A program made the position numbers and the translations under genes. The notes beneath the pieces were generated by a model. That model was given only the letters and a program-made list of their open reading frames with translations. It was not told the origin of the DNA and made no database searches. From Pandoraea pneumonica (GTDB taxonomy: Bacteria; Pseudomonadota; Gammaproteobacteria; Burkholderiales; Burkholderiaceae), in NCBI RefSeq assembly GCF_902459645.1, contig NZ_CABPSK010000004.1:496001-560000 (forward strand): 64,000 nucleotides of DNA. Direction: 5' to 3'. This document shows, piece after piece, positions 39,115 through 48,293 of the stretch (positions are counted from its first letter, which is position 1; every line of letters starts with the position of its first letter).

Positions 39115-40163
39115 CCCTGTTGTGAGGCGAGCGGCTCGCAAATCTGCGCGAGCCAATCGACGAACGCGCGCACACGCGGCGACACGCGCTTTTGCGCCGG
39201 GTACGCCGCCGAGAGCCGCAGCGGCGGCGGCGGACATTTCGGCAACACCGGCACCAGACGCCCCGACGCGAGATAAGGTGCCGCCGCCAGCAGTGTCGGC
39301 TGAATCAGCCCGAGCCCTTCGAGCCCTGCCGCCAGATACGCAGCCTCGTCCCCCACATGCAATTGGCCCCGCGTGCGCACGCACGTCGCGCGGCCACCGA
39401 CCATCAACGTAAGATCGCCGCAACGAGCCGTCACCGAAGGCGATGGCAGTGGCGACGACATTCGCAATGCCCGCGATGCCGCGCGCGATGCGCCGAGCGC
39501 AGGCAGTGCGTCATTGGCCGCTAGCGCAGATCGGGCGTCGGGTTCCGTCTGCATCATGGCCAGCGACTCCGCAGGCGCAGTCAGCCACTTCACCGATGTG
39601 TGCACCGTGAGCGCTTCGAGATCGTCAGGCACCCCGTGCGTGTCGAGATAGCGGCGGCTGGCACACGTCACCCGAGGCAGATCGCCCAGATGCCGCGCCA
39701 CGAGCCGCGAGTCGGGCAATTCCCCCAGCACCACACCGCACTCCACACCATCGCCGCGCCAGTCACCGTGCGCGGGCGTCGCGTCGAGTGCGATTTCCAG
39801 GCCCGGGTAGCGCGCCTGAAATTCCGCGAGCGCAGGCATCACGATTTCGCGCGCGATGACCGGCGGCAGCACGACGGCGAGACGTCCGCGCAACTGCACC
39901 TCTGCGCCGAACAACCCCGCTTCCACTTCTTCGATATCGGCCAAAATCGCCGCGCAGCGCTCGTAATAGACCGCGCCTTCCATCGTGAGCGCGATACGGC
40001 GCGTCGAGCGCGTGAAGAGCGCCACGCCGAACCAGCGCTCCAGATGCTGCACTTGTGTCGTCGCCGTCGCGCGCGGCAAGTCGAGCGAGGCCGCCGCTTT
40101 GGTGAAACTGCCGACGTCGGCCACGCGCACGAAAGTGCGCATGGCGGTTATCCGATCGATCAT
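39030..40163 (-). CDS. LysR family regulator, extended
   Basis: 377 residues, longer than the usual ~300. HTH at 1-60 (FTKAAASLDLPRATATTQVQHLE) and substrate-binding domain. A low-complexity insert of about 50 residues follows VKWLTAPAE, and the last ~28 (YAPPTPPAGPVPDG...) are read from the cyclase antisense strand. The start overlaps the MFS stop (ATGA), so it is co-translated with the transporter it likely controls. Both oddities look real because no stop interrupts. Confidence 0.86.
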   Translation of the reverse strand: MIDRITAMRTFVRVADVGSFTKAAASLDLPRATATTQVQHLERWFGVALFTRSTRRIALTMEGAVYYERCAAILADIEEVEAGLFGAEVQLRGRLAVVLPPVIAREIVMPALAEFQARYPGLEIALDATPAHGDWRGDGVECGVVLGELPDSRLVARHLGDLPRVTCASRRYLDTHGVPDDLEALTVHTSVKWLTAPAESLAMMQTEPDARSALAANDALPALGASRAASRALRMSSPLPSPSVTARCGDLTLMVGGRATCVRTRGQLHVGDEAAYLAAGLEGLGLIQPTLLAAAPYLASGRLVPVLPKCPPPPLRLSAAYPAQKRVSPRVRAFVDWLAQICEPLASQQGYAPPTPPAGPVPDGKPSTVRRSFRLPA

Positions 40164-41650
40164 GTTGCCTCCTGCCCGGAAACTGGGACCGCCACGCGGC
40201 CACGCAATGCCAGCACGGCGGCTGCCGCCGGTGCCAGCGCAAAAACGGCAAACAACCAGACCGATGCGCGCTGCACATCGGCATACTGCCCGTCGGCCAG
40301 TCCGGCCGAATTCGCAACGAGTCCGGCGAGCGCCGAGCCAAGCGCCATCGCGTACAACTGCACCGTCGTAATCGAGGCCGACGCCAAATGCGCTTCACCG
40401 GGACGCGCCGCCGTCATCACACGCGTGAGCAGATGCGGCCACCCCATACCGACACCCACGCCGACAGCAAAGAGCGCCACGCAAATCGACGTCACCCCGG
40501 CCACAGACTTGAAGAGATCGGCCTGCGGCAATAGCCATGCAAGCGACAGCATGCCGAGCGTGACGATCACCGGCCCCAACCGTACGCGCCGCTCGGCCGC
40601 GTCACCGTGGCGTCCCGCGCTCGTCATCGATCCGACCGACCAACCCGCCGCCATCAGCGCCGCCAGATAACCGGCGGCAAACGGCGTCTGACCGTGCAGG
40701 TTTTGCAGGAAATACGGGATATAGATTTCGCTCGTCGTCGTAATGCCGAGCAGGCTCATGGCGGCGTACAGCGCGCCCAACCGCGTGCGCAACGAGTACG
40801 CGCCCGTCGGCAGCAAACGCGGCACCGCATGACGCGCACTGCGCTCGCGTTGTGCGAGCCACCACGTCAGCACCAGCCCTGCCAGCACCCACGCGGCAGC
40901 GATCAGATGAGAGCCGACCACGGCGGCCAGCGAAATAGCCACCACCGATGCCGACAGCAACACCACCTTGAACCACGGCACGGCATCACTCTCTTCGGCC
41001 TGCGTGGCGTCGTGTTTGCCCGACGTGTTGTCTTTCGACGCGCCGACGCGCCCGGCCGGAACTTGCGCACGGATGATCAGCGCCAGCCCGACGACCACAG
41101 GCAGCAACGACCAAAACGCCCAGCGCCAGTGACCGAACTGTGCGAACACGCCGCCCACAGCAGGCCCGCATAACGTGGCGACACCCCACATTCCGGACAC
41201 CAGCCCCATCGCCCGCGACCATAGCGGCGGCGCAAACACCACACGAATCAGCGCGTAACTGAGCGAGAGCAAGATGCCGCCGCCAAACCCCTGCAACGTT
41301 CGCCCGGCCAGCATCCACGTCATGCTCGGCGCGGCCGCGCAAACGATGGTCCCTGCACTGAAGCCGATCAGTGCCGCAACGTAGGCCGTGCGCGGCCCAA
41401 GCGAAGTGAACAGTTTCGACGCAAGTACCGAGCCGAGAATCGACGCCACCACGAAGAGCGTGGTGTTCCACGAATACAGATCGAGTCCGCCGATTTCGCG
41501 CACGATCGACGGCAGCACCGTCGTCGCCACATAAACATTCGTGGCGTGCAATGCCACCCCGCCCGCCAGTGCCAGCGAACGCCAGCCGTTGTTCCCGCTC
41601 AGCAAATCGCGCCATCCCGGCGCAGCGGCATTCGTCGTTGTTGTTGTCAT
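40160..41650 (-). CDS. MFS transporter, multidrug DHA2-like
   Basis: 496 residues from ATG 41650. About 14 membrane segments; motif A-like region LFTSLGPRTAY and VLPSIVREIGGLDLYSWN, motif C-like GMWGVATLCGPAVGG. It exports a drug-like or aromatic compound in the family, substrate unknown. The stop overlaps the LysR start. It is divergent from a Cys-rich HTH regulator 65 bp away. Confidence 0.88.
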   Translation of the reverse strand: MTTTTTNAAAPGWRDLLSGNNGWRSLALAGGVALHATNVYVATTVLPSIVREIGGLDLYSWNTTLFVVASILGSVLASKLFTSLGPRTAYVAALIGFSAGTIVCAAAPSMTWMLAGRTLQGFGGGILLSLSYALIRVVFAPPLWSRAMGLVSGMWGVATLCGPAVGGVFAQFGHWRWAFWSLLPVVVGLALIIRAQVPAGRVGASKDNTSGKHDATQAEESDAVPWFKVVLLSASVVAISLAAVVGSHLIAAAWVLAGLVLTWWLAQRERSARHAVPRLLPTGAYSLRTRLGALYAAMSLLGITTTSEIYIPYFLQNLHGQTPFAAGYLAALMAAGWSVGSMTSAGRHGDAAERRVRLGPVIVTLGMLSLAWLLPQADLFKSVAGVTSICVALFAVGVGVGMGWPHLLTRVMTAARPGEAHLASASITTVQLYAMALGSALAGLVANSAGLADGQYADVQRASVWLFAVFALAPAAAAVLALRGRVAVPVSGQEAT

Positions 41651-41715
41651 GGATGGACAGTCGGCTGCTGGCCGACTAATATGCAAGATAATTCTTGGAT
41701 ATTACATGCGGCACA

Positions 41716-42381
41716 ATGAATTACCCAAATAACCACTTGGATAATAGGGCGACGGTTCCCAGCGCAGGTCACGAGCGCGTCTTGCACTGGCTCAAGACAC
41801 AGGGACCGGCGTCGACGGCGGAAGTCGCGGCTGCGCTCGGCATCACGGCGGAGGCGGCGCGTCAGCAGGTGCAAAAGCTGGTCGCCGAGGGCTTGCTTGC
41901 TGGCCAGACGATGCCCTCACGCGGCGCAGGCCGCCCACGTCAGGCGTGGATGCTCACGGCGGCCGGGCACAACCGCTTTCCCGATGCGCACTCCCACCTC
42001 ACCATTCAATTGATCGGCTCGATCAAGCAGCTCTTCGGCGACGACGGGCTGCACCGATTGATTTCGCAACGCGCGGCGGAAACCCGCACGCAGTACAAGC
42101 ACGCCATCGATGGGTTGCCGACGCTATCGCAGCGGCTCACGCGGCTGGCGGAGATTCGGTCGGCGGAAGGGTATATGGCGCGAGTGGAGCGCGATGGCGA
42201 CGACTGGCTGCTGATCGAAGATCACTGCCCGATCTGCGCGGCGGCCAAAACGTGTCAGGGCTTTTGCAGCAGCGAACTAGAGTTGTTTCAGGAGCTGGTG
42301 GGATCGCGCGGCGCGGTGTCCCGCGAGACGCACATCCTCGCGGGCGGTCAGCGTTGCACGTATCGCGTGCGGCCGAGTTGA
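41716..42381 (+). CDS. Winged-helix regulator with Cys cluster (SufR/ArsR-like)
   Basis: 221 residues from ATG 41716; a TTG seven codons earlier is possible. N-terminal HTH (ASTAEVAAALGITAEAARQQVQKLVAEGLL) then a domain ending in CPICAAAKTCQGFC (C-x2-C-x5-C-x3-C), which suggests a bound Fe-S cluster or zinc. Related proteins include SufR. It is divergent from the MFS gene. CTTGGATATTA and CTTGGATAATA (41694-41704 and 41736-41746), 42 bp apart, are candidate binding sites. Confidence 0.82.
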   Translation: MNYPNNHLDNRATVPSAGHERVLHWLKTQGPASTAEVAAALGITAEAARQQVQKLVAEGLLAGQTMPSRGAGRPRQAWMLTAAGHNRFPDAHSHLTIQLIGSIKQLFGDDGLHRLISQRAAETRTQYKHAIDGLPTLSQRLTRLAEIRSAEGYMARVERDGDDWLLIEDHCPICAAAKTCQGFCSSELELFQELVGSRGAVSRETHILAGGQRCTYRVRPS

Positions 42382-42397
42382 TTGTGGATCGACGGTC

Positions 42398-42715
42398 TCA
42401 GCGCGGCTGAAACGCGATCAGGCCCATGCCGATCAACGCGACGGCGACACCCGCCACATCCCACGGCGTCGGGCGCATACCGTCGACGGCCCATAGCCAG
42501 ACGATAGCGACCGTGATGTACACCCCGCCATAGGCCGCGTACACACGCCCGGCGGCCGCCGGATGCAACGTCAGCAACCACGCGAAGAGCGCGAGCGCCA
42601 GCGCGCCGGGCACCAGCAGCCACGCGCTGCGATCTTGTCTAAGCCACAGCCACGGCAAGTAGCAGCCCACGATTTCCGCCACGGCCGTGACGACATAAAG
42701 CAGAAAGGTTTTCAT
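42398..42715 (-). CDS. YnfA/UPF0060 membrane protein
   Basis: 105 residues, four membrane segments. The family sequence [18 protein letters not shown] and [15 protein letters not shown] is unmistakable. It is related to small multidrug-resistance proteins; function not established. The start ATG at 42715 is chosen by family length; the frame extends 20 codons further. Convergent with the HTH regulator. Confidence 0.92.
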   Translation of the reverse strand: MKTFLLYVVTAVAEIVGCYLPWLWLRQDRSAWLLVPGALALALFAWLLTLHPAAAGRVYAAYGGVYITVAIVWLWAVDGMRPTPWDVAGVAVALIGMGLIAFQPR

Positions 42716-42820
42716 GGTGCGATTATGCCCAGAACCCCTGCCATGGCGGCCAAAGACCCACACGCCGTGCGTCAATGCCGCGGTCGATGGCCTACAATGC
42801 CGCGTTCACCGGAGAAGCTC

Positions 42821-43033
42821 ATGGAATCGTTGGAACCGCGCATCGTCGAACTCGAGGTCAAGACGGCGTTTCAAGAAGACCTGATCGAGACGCTCAACGA
42901 GATCGTCACGCGTCAGACGCAGCAAATCGATCTGCTGCAAAAGCAGTTCAGCGCGCTGTACCAGCAAATGTTGTCGCAAGGCCAAGGCGGTAACGACGGC
43001 AACCCGCGCCACGAAATCCCGCCGCATTATTGA
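42821..43033 (+). CDS. slyX: SlyX family protein
   Basis: 70 residues, almost all coiled coil: RIVELEVKTAFQEDLIETLNEIVTRQTQQIDLLQKQ, then IPPHY at the end, the SlyX signature. GGAGAAG precedes ATG 42821. Function is unknown, although it lies next to slyD in enteric bacteria; here it has unrelated neighbours. Confidence 0.92.
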   Translation: MESLEPRIVELEVKTAFQEDLIETLNEIVTRQTQQIDLLQKQFSALYQQMLSQGQGGNDGNPRHEIPPHY

Positions 43034-43146
43034 TTCGGCACCGCTGCCGAACGAATCGACGTCATCGCAGTCCCATCACCATCGACGAAGGACGCACGGA
43101 TGTCTCGTGCGGTGACGTCTCTCTCGGCCTCCCGGCCCATTGCGCT

Positions 43147-43794
43147 ATGACTTCACGCCGCTCCTCGCAACACATCACACTGCCTGCCACGTCCGACCTC
43201 ATTGACGCACGCTCACCCATCGCCCGGCGCGACATGTTGCGCCTCGCGTCGCTTGGAGCGTTCGGTTTGATGCTCGCGCCCGTGATGCGCCCCGCGCGCG
43301 CCGCGTACAACCTCTGGACCGGCGAATACACGATGACGCGTCAGGAGATCGAGACCGCTGTCGACAAGCGTTTCCCGACGACGCTGCGTTATGGACAGTT
43401 GCTGTCGGTGGAATTGACGCATCCGCAACTCGGCTTCAATCCGCAGGCGAACCGCGTCAACACGCAGGTGGATGCGCAAGTCGCGAATGTGCTGATCGGC
43501 GGGCAGCCGATGAAAGGCGTCATCGCCATGTCGAGTGCGCTCAAATACGACCCGGTGAAGCGCGCCGTCGTGCTCGACAACCCGAGCGTGGAGCGCGTGG
43601 ATGTCGACGGCATGCCGCCCGCTTATGGACAGCAATTGAGTGCTGTCGGCGGCACGGTCGCGCAGCAGGTGCTCAATCAATATCCGATCTACACATTCAA
43701 GCCGGAGCAACTGCGTTACGGCGGGCGCGACGTCGAACCCGGTGCCATCACCGTGCTGCCCGATGGCATTAAAGTCGAGATCAAAACGAAGTAA
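43147..43794 (+). CDS. DUF1439 exported protein
   Basis: 215 residues with an N-terminal ARRDMLRLASLGAFGLMLAP signal, twin-arginine-like, cleaved near ARAAYN. The rest matches DUF1439 (LWTGEYTMTRQEIETAVDKRFPTT, GQLLSVELTHPQLGFNP). Periplasmic or lipoprotein-like, unknown role. Followed by a terminator. Confidence 0.85.
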   Translation: MTSRRSSQHITLPATSDLIDARSPIARRDMLRLASLGAFGLMLAPVMRPARAAYNLWTGEYTMTRQEIETAVDKRFPTTLRYGQLLSVELTHPQLGFNPQANRVNTQVDAQVANVLIGGQPMKGVIAMSSALKYDPVKRAVVLDNPSVERVDVDGMPPAYGQQLSAVGGTVAQQVLNQYPIYTFKPEQLRYGGRDVEPGAITVLPDGIKVEIKTK

Positions 43795-43824
43795 CGCGCG
43801 CTGGCGGCAGGACGTCTACCGATA

Positions 43825-43861
43825 AAAAAGGCTGAGCCCCCCTACGGCGCTCAGCCTTTTT
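43825..43861. terminator. Bidirectional intrinsic terminator between DUF1439 and ohr
   Basis: Perfect 13-bp stem AAAAAGGCTGAGC / GCTCAGCCTTTTT with an 11-base loop. Confidence 0.92.
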
Positions 43862-43907
43862 CGCATCCATATGGCGACGGTATCAAACCGTCAGCGCGCA
43901 ACGTGAC

Positions 43908-44333
43908 TTAGACAATCGTCAGCGTCACGTCGATGTTGCCGCGCGTTGCGTTCGAGTACGGGCACACGATGTGGGCCTTTTGCACCAGCGATTCCACCAC
44001 GGCACGGTCCACGCCCGGCACGCTGATCTTCAGTTCGGCTTGAATGCCGAAGCCCGTCGGAATTTGACCGATACCGACGCTGCCGTCGATCTTCGTCTCA
44101 GCCGGCAATGCGACTTTTTCTTTCCCGGCGACAAACTTCAGCGCGCCCAGGAAGCAAGCCGAGTAACCGGCGGCGAACAGTTGTTCCGGGTTCGTACCGC
44201 CCACGCCCGGGCCGCCCATTTCCTTCGGCACGACCAACTTCACATCCAGTACACCGTCCGACGAGACGGCGCGGCCATCGCGGCCCCCAGTGGCGGTGGC
44301 ATGAGCGGTGTACAGCACTTTTTCGATCGACAT
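43908..44333 (-). CDS. ohr: Organic hydroperoxide resistance protein
   Basis: 141 residues, OsmC/Ohr family, with the two catalytic cysteines C60 (YSACFLGAL) and C124 ([13 protein letters not shown]). It reduces organic and fatty-acid hydroperoxides using a lipoylated partner. Unusually, the upstream region carries the operator of a TetR gene rather than an adjacent MarR-type ohrR. Confidence 0.96.
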   Translation of the reverse strand: MSIEKVLYTAHATATGGRDGRAVSSDGVLDVKLVVPKEMGGPGVGGTNPEQLFAAGYSACFLGALKFVAGKEKVALPAETKIDGSVGIGQIPTGFGIQAELKISVPGVDRAVVESLVQKAHIVCPYSNATRGNIDVTLTIV

Positions 44334-44450
44334 GACGAACTCCTAGTGAGTGGAAAAATGATCTTAATGCACCTGCCTGACGACTACCGTGACGCTTTTC
44401 AGTTTGGCGCGTCCCGTTTGTCCGGCTTTGAACGACTACTTCACATTTGC

Positions 44451-44472
44451 TTATCTACTCATAGATAGATAA
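44451..44472. promoter_or_regulatory. TetR operator before ohr
   Basis: Arms TTATCTAC and GTAGATAGATAA-like halves (TTATCTACT-CA-TAGATAGATAA); identical to the site before the TetR gene except the two central bases. Lies about 118 bp upstream of ohr. Confidence 0.8.
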
Positions 44473-44546
44473 ACGAACCCAAATAAGCGGGAGTCTCGCT
44501 CCCGCATTCCTGCCTTCTTGCTTCTTGCCGACTGTCTGCGCAGGGC

Positions 44547-45131
44547 TCACGCCATCGCGCAGACCGACGTCACGACATCCCCGAGCCGCGATGGCGACCG
44601 GAACAACCGCGACGCCATCACACTGCCCTGAAACCCGGCGAACAGCGCACGGGCAGCGGCCTCCGGCGACGACGTCAGCTTCAACGAGCCGTCCGCCACA
44701 CCTTCAGCCAACACGCGTGCCAGCCATGCTTCGTGAAACGCGAAAAACTTCTGCACCGCTTCACGTACCACTTCAGGCAACGTCTCGATGTCTGCCGCGA
44801 GCATGCCGCACAGGCAAATCCGGTGGCCGTCCGCAGCGATCAACCCAAACGCTTCGGCGTATTGCCGCAGCTTTTGCGCGGCCGGGAGCGTTTCATCGAT
44901 ACTCGCCAGCCCCTCGCTAATCGCCGCGTCGTAAGCCTTCACCGCTTCGAGCGCCAAATCTTCCTTGGCCGGGAAGTAGTAATGGATGCTCGACGTCTTC
45001 ACCCCAACCCGCTCCGACAGATCCCGGTAGCTGAAGCCGTTGTAGCCTCGCGTCATCAGGAACGTCTGCGCTTGCTCCAGCAGTTGTTCCCTGACGCTTG
45101 GGGTGTTGGGCGATGTCGTTGTGCGATTCAT
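44547..45131 (-). CDS. TetR family regulator of ohr, Cys-containing
   Basis: 194 residues from ATG 45131; a longer frame from 45167 would run through the operator. HTH GFSYRDLSERVGVKTSSIHYYFPAKEDL is classic TetR. CLCGMLAADIETLP in the sensor domain holds two cysteines, suggesting redox or electrophile sensing as in NemR-like proteins. Near-identical operators before itself and ohr mean it controls both. It ends 213 bp before ohr, so the two are separate transcription units. Confidence 0.9.
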   Translation of the reverse strand: MNRTTTSPNTPSVREQLLEQAQTFLMTRGYNGFSYRDLSERVGVKTSSIHYYFPAKEDLALEAVKAYDAAISEGLASIDETLPAAQKLRQYAEAFGLIAADGHRICLCGMLAADIETLPEVVREAVQKFFAFHEAWLARVLAEGVADGSLKLTSSPEAAARALFAGFQGSVMASRLFRSPSRLGDVVTSVCAMA

Positions 45132-45141
45132 GTAACGGAGT

Positions 45142-45163
45142 TTATCTACTGGTAGATAGATAA
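45142..45163. promoter_or_regulatory. TetR operator before its own gene
   Basis: TTATCTACT-GG-TAGATAGATAA, 11 bp upstream of the TetR ATG. Confidence 0.8.
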
Positions 45164-45289
45164 GCAAGATGTTTTTCGCGGCGCAGCGATTGATTCTTTT
45201 TATCGGGGCGATTGCCTCGGAAGCTAGGCAGAAGACGCGGGGCGGCGGCCCCCGATCCGAACGAGGTGCCGCCCACGGGATGTTGCCGA

Positions 45290-47464
45290 TCAGAAGTCGA
45301 TCTTGGCGTTCAGGCTGACCATGCGCGGGTCGGCCGGTTTGATGTAGTTGTCGTACTGGTACTCCCAGTACTTGCGGTTCGTCAGGTTGCTCACCGCGGC
45401 GCGCAGCGTCACGTCCTTACCGGCGACGCGCGTGCGGTAGGTCGCACCGACGTTAATCAACGTGTAGCCCGACACCGTGAGCGAATTCGCCGGGTTCAGC
45501 ACCGTGCGGCCGTTGTAGCGGATATCGCCGCCGACCGACAGACCCGGCACATATGGAATCTTGTAGTCGACGTTGCCCGAGAGCACGAAGCGCGGTGCAC
45601 CGCCCACGCGATTACCGTCGAAGCCGTTCGTGCGCGAGTACCAGCTATCGAGCGCCATGGCGCTGGCGCCCAGCGTCCACTGCGTGCCCAGCTTGACCGA
45701 GCCCGCCATTTCAATGCCCTGATAGATCGACTGCCCGTCCGAGACGCGCACATTGCTGCTATCCGTGTACACCGCGCCGCGCTCGATGCGGAACAGCGCC
45801 GCCGTCGCGCTCCAGTTCGACTGCTCCGTCTTCACACCCACTTCGTACTGACGGCTCTTGACCGGGTTCAGCACGGCACCCGCGTTGGCGTATTGCACGG
45901 CGACGACCTCACCCGCTTCCAGCGCCTCGACATAGCTCGCATACGCCGTCGTGTTCGGCGTGAGCTTGTACATCACTGCGATAGTCGGCGTGACGACGCC
46001 GTTCTTCGAGTACGTCGATACGCCTTGCGCGTTCGTCTGGTTGTAGTTCGTGAAGCGAACACCAGCGAGCACCGACCAGCGATCGGTGAGCTGCACCGTA
46101 TCCGAGGCAAACGCCGAGCGTTGCTCGATGGCGCTCGAGCGTTGCGCCTGAAGCGGCGTGCCGTTGCCGTAGTACTGATACGACGTGCCCTGATAGAGGT
46201 TGCCCAAGTACGTCGGGCTATAGACGTACGCGTAGTCGTTCGTCTGATATTGCGAGGCGATGCCGAATGTCAACTGATGCGCAAACGGCCCCGTGTGCAG
46301 CTTGCCTTCGGCCGTGATCTGCCACGCGCGGAACATGTTCGTCTCGGCCCCCAGATCGTTCTGACCGCTGAAATCGCCCGCGCCATTCAGCAGATAGAGC
46401 GTCGCTTCATTACGATCGCGCGTCGATTTGTTGAACGCGTAGTTCGCCGACACCTTCCAGTCCGGATTGATCTGATATTGCAGCCCGGTCGTATAGAACT
46501 GCGTGATCGTGTTCAGATGCGTCGCCTGCGTTTGCAGGTTCGCGGTCGACGCGTTGATCGGCCCTGGCAGTTGATTGCCCGTGAAGCTGTACGTCGAGAG
46601 CGACGGCTGCGTGCCCGTGGCGCGACGGTCTTGATACATCGCACCGAAATTCCACGTCAGGTCGCGCGTGATTCGCGCGTCGAGCGCGACCGACACCGTA
46701 TCGCGGTTCAGATTGCCGTCCGTATAGGTGCGGCCCTCTTCGTGCGTGTAGTTCAGGCGCGCGCCGAACATGTCGTCGGGACCGGCACGCCCGCCCAGAT
46801 CCACGTGTTCGCGCCAAATGCCTTCCGAGTGAAAGCCGACGTCGACGCTGGCAATACGCTCGTCGGTCGGCTTCTTCGTCACGTAATTGATCACGCCGCC
46901 CGGCGCGACAAAGCCGTACATGAAGCCCGACAGGCCTTTGAGCAATTCCACGCGATCGAACTGTTCGTAGGGCATGGTCACGCCGTAGGTCATCACCGGC
47001 AGGCCGTCGAGCTTGAAGCCGTATTGCCAGTCGACCGGCATGCCGCGCACGTAGACGTAGCCCGCCCATGCGTCGAACGCGTTGCTGCCGTCGGTGACCG
47101 AGGCGTCGGTCGCGAACACGTCGCCGAGCTTGGCGGGCTGCCGCTGTTCGAGCTGCTCCTCGCTCACCACCGTGGTCGAAAACGGCGTGTCGAGCTGGCT
47201 GCGCGAACCGAGCGCCCCGTTCGACACCGATTGCTTCAGGTTCTGCGGCGTCTCGCGCAGGACCGAACTCGTGACCGTGGTGGCCTTGAGCTCGGCAGGT
47301 GCCGTGGCCGAGGTGTCGGCCGTGGCGTTTGCGGCGGTGGCCTGCGCGCTTGTGTCAGCCGACTGGGCCAAGGCAGGTGTGCTGACGGCGAACGCGAGCA
47401 ACGTGGCGAGGGCCAGCGGCGAAAGCTTGGCGCGCCGGGCGAGCGTGACGTGATCGAAAGACAT
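45290..47464 (-). CDS. TonB-dependent siderophore receptor
   Basis: 724 residues. Signal peptide ends at TPALAQS (about residue 34). Plug domain (LRETPQNLKQSVSN, VRGMPVDWQYGFKLDGL, GLSGFMYGFVAPGGVINYVTKKP) then a beta-barrel ending with aromatic F (LNAKIDF). It imports a ferric siderophore using TonB energy. A Fur box lies just upstream. Closest in style to FhuE/FoxA-type receptors; ligand unknown and no synthesis or permease genes follow. Confidence 0.93.
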   Translation of the reverse strand: MSFDHVTLARRAKLSPLALATLLAFAVSTPALAQSADTSAQATAANATADTSATAPAELKATTVTSSVLRETPQNLKQSVSNGALGSRSQLDTPFSTTVVSEEQLEQRQPAKLGDVFATDASVTDGSNAFDAWAGYVYVRGMPVDWQYGFKLDGLPVMTYGVTMPYEQFDRVELLKGLSGFMYGFVAPGGVINYVTKKPTDERIASVDVGFHSEGIWREHVDLGGRAGPDDMFGARLNYTHEEGRTYTDGNLNRDTVSVALDARITRDLTWNFGAMYQDRRATGTQPSLSTYSFTGNQLPGPINASTANLQTQATHLNTITQFYTTGLQYQINPDWKVSANYAFNKSTRDRNEATLYLLNGAGDFSGQNDLGAETNMFRAWQITAEGKLHTGPFAHQLTFGIASQYQTNDYAYVYSPTYLGNLYQGTSYQYYGNGTPLQAQRSSAIEQRSAFASDTVQLTDRWSVLAGVRFTNYNQTNAQGVSTYSKNGVVTPTIAVMYKLTPNTTAYASYVEALEAGEVVAVQYANAGAVLNPVKSRQYEVGVKTEQSNWSATAALFRIERGAVYTDSSNVRVSDGQSIYQGIEMAGSVKLGTQWTLGASAMALDSWYSRTNGFDGNRVGGAPRFVLSGNVDYKIPYVPGLSVGGDIRYNGRTVLNPANSLTVSGYTLINVGATYRTRVAGKDVTLRAAVSNLTNRKYWEYQYDNYIKPADPRMVSLNAKIDF

Positions 47465-47501
47465 GAACGAAATCCCGAGTGACGAGTGCAGAAATCTTTT
47501 T

Positions 47502-47529
47502 GTTAATGAGAATCGTTAACGTTCTCATT
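47502..47529. promoter_or_regulatory. Fur box before the TonB receptor
   Basis: GTTAATGAGAATCGTTAAC (47502-47520) matches the 19-bp consensus GATAATGATAATCATTATC at 15 positions, and AATGAGAA...TTCTCATT (47505-47529) forms a wider dyad. Indicates iron repression. The remaining 47530-47783 gap holds no gene and carries the divergent AsnC promoter. Confidence 0.8.
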
Positions 47530-47783
47530 CGTAGCGCGGGATGTTAGCAGACTGTCACGCATCGTCAACAAACGTTGAGCCTCGGCCAAAGAAACAACAC
47601 GCAAATACAACATTTCCAATCCTTACAGGGTCGGAAGCGATGTCGTGCGTCAGCCCTGAAAAGAACCCCGGGCGCAGGCGCGGAAGAACGCGATAAATGA
47701 GCTAGTATTGCGGCACTGTCGCCGACCGGGCGGCCAATTGACTGGAACGCCGGTCCTCATCCGGGACTAGAGCGCATTGTGGT

Positions 47784-48293
47784 ATGGAACTCGACGCCAT
47801 TGATTTGAAGATTCTGCGGGAGCTGCAAGCCGACGCCCGCCTCACCAACGTGGAACTCGCCTCGCGCGTGAACCTGTCGCCCTCGCCTTGTCTCGCGCGT
47901 GTCAAAGCGCTTGAGACCGCAGGTTATATCCGGCAGCGCGTGACCTTGCTCGACCCTGCACGGCTCGGGCTGCACATCAACGTGTTCATTCACGTCACGC
48001 TGGAAAACCAGCATCGCGACGGCCTCGACGCCTTCGAAGCCGCCGTCACCGCACTGCCCAACGTCATGGAGTGTTATTTGATGTCGGGCGATGCCGACTA
48101 CCTGCTGCGCGTGATGGTCAGCGACATGAGCGCGTACGAGACGCTGATCACCGATCAACTCTCGCGCATCCCCGGCATTCGTAACATCCGCTCGAGCTTT
48201 GCGCTCAAGCAGGTGCTGTACACGACCGCCGTGCCGGTGCCGGGTGGTGCTCCGTCCGGTGATAAATCCGGCGATAAGTCTGGCGATGCCTGA
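47784..48293 (+). CDS. Lrp/AsnC family regulator
   Basis: 169 residues: N-terminal HTH (ARLTNVELASRVNLSPSPCLARVKAL) and C-terminal effector domain (SGDADYLLRVMVSDMSAYE). The tail GAPSGDKSGDKSGDA is a short repeat. It overlaps the next start by eight bases, so it is coupled to the EamA transporter. Likely regulates that exporter in response to an amino acid; no ribosome site visible. Confidence 0.9.
   Translation: MELDAIDLKILRELQADARLTNVELASRVNLSPSPCLARVKALETAGYIRQRVTLLDPARLGLHINVFIHVTLENQHRDGLDAFEAAVTALPNVMECYLMSGDADYLLRVMVSDMSAYETLITDQLSRIPGIRNIRSSFALKQVLYTTAVPVPGGAPSGDKSGDKSGDA

Noticed and set aside
45212-47482. A 756-codon open frame on the plus strand opposite the TonB receptor
   Set aside because: Arg/His/Val-rich shadow of a high-GC gene; the opposite strand encodes an unmistakable receptor.
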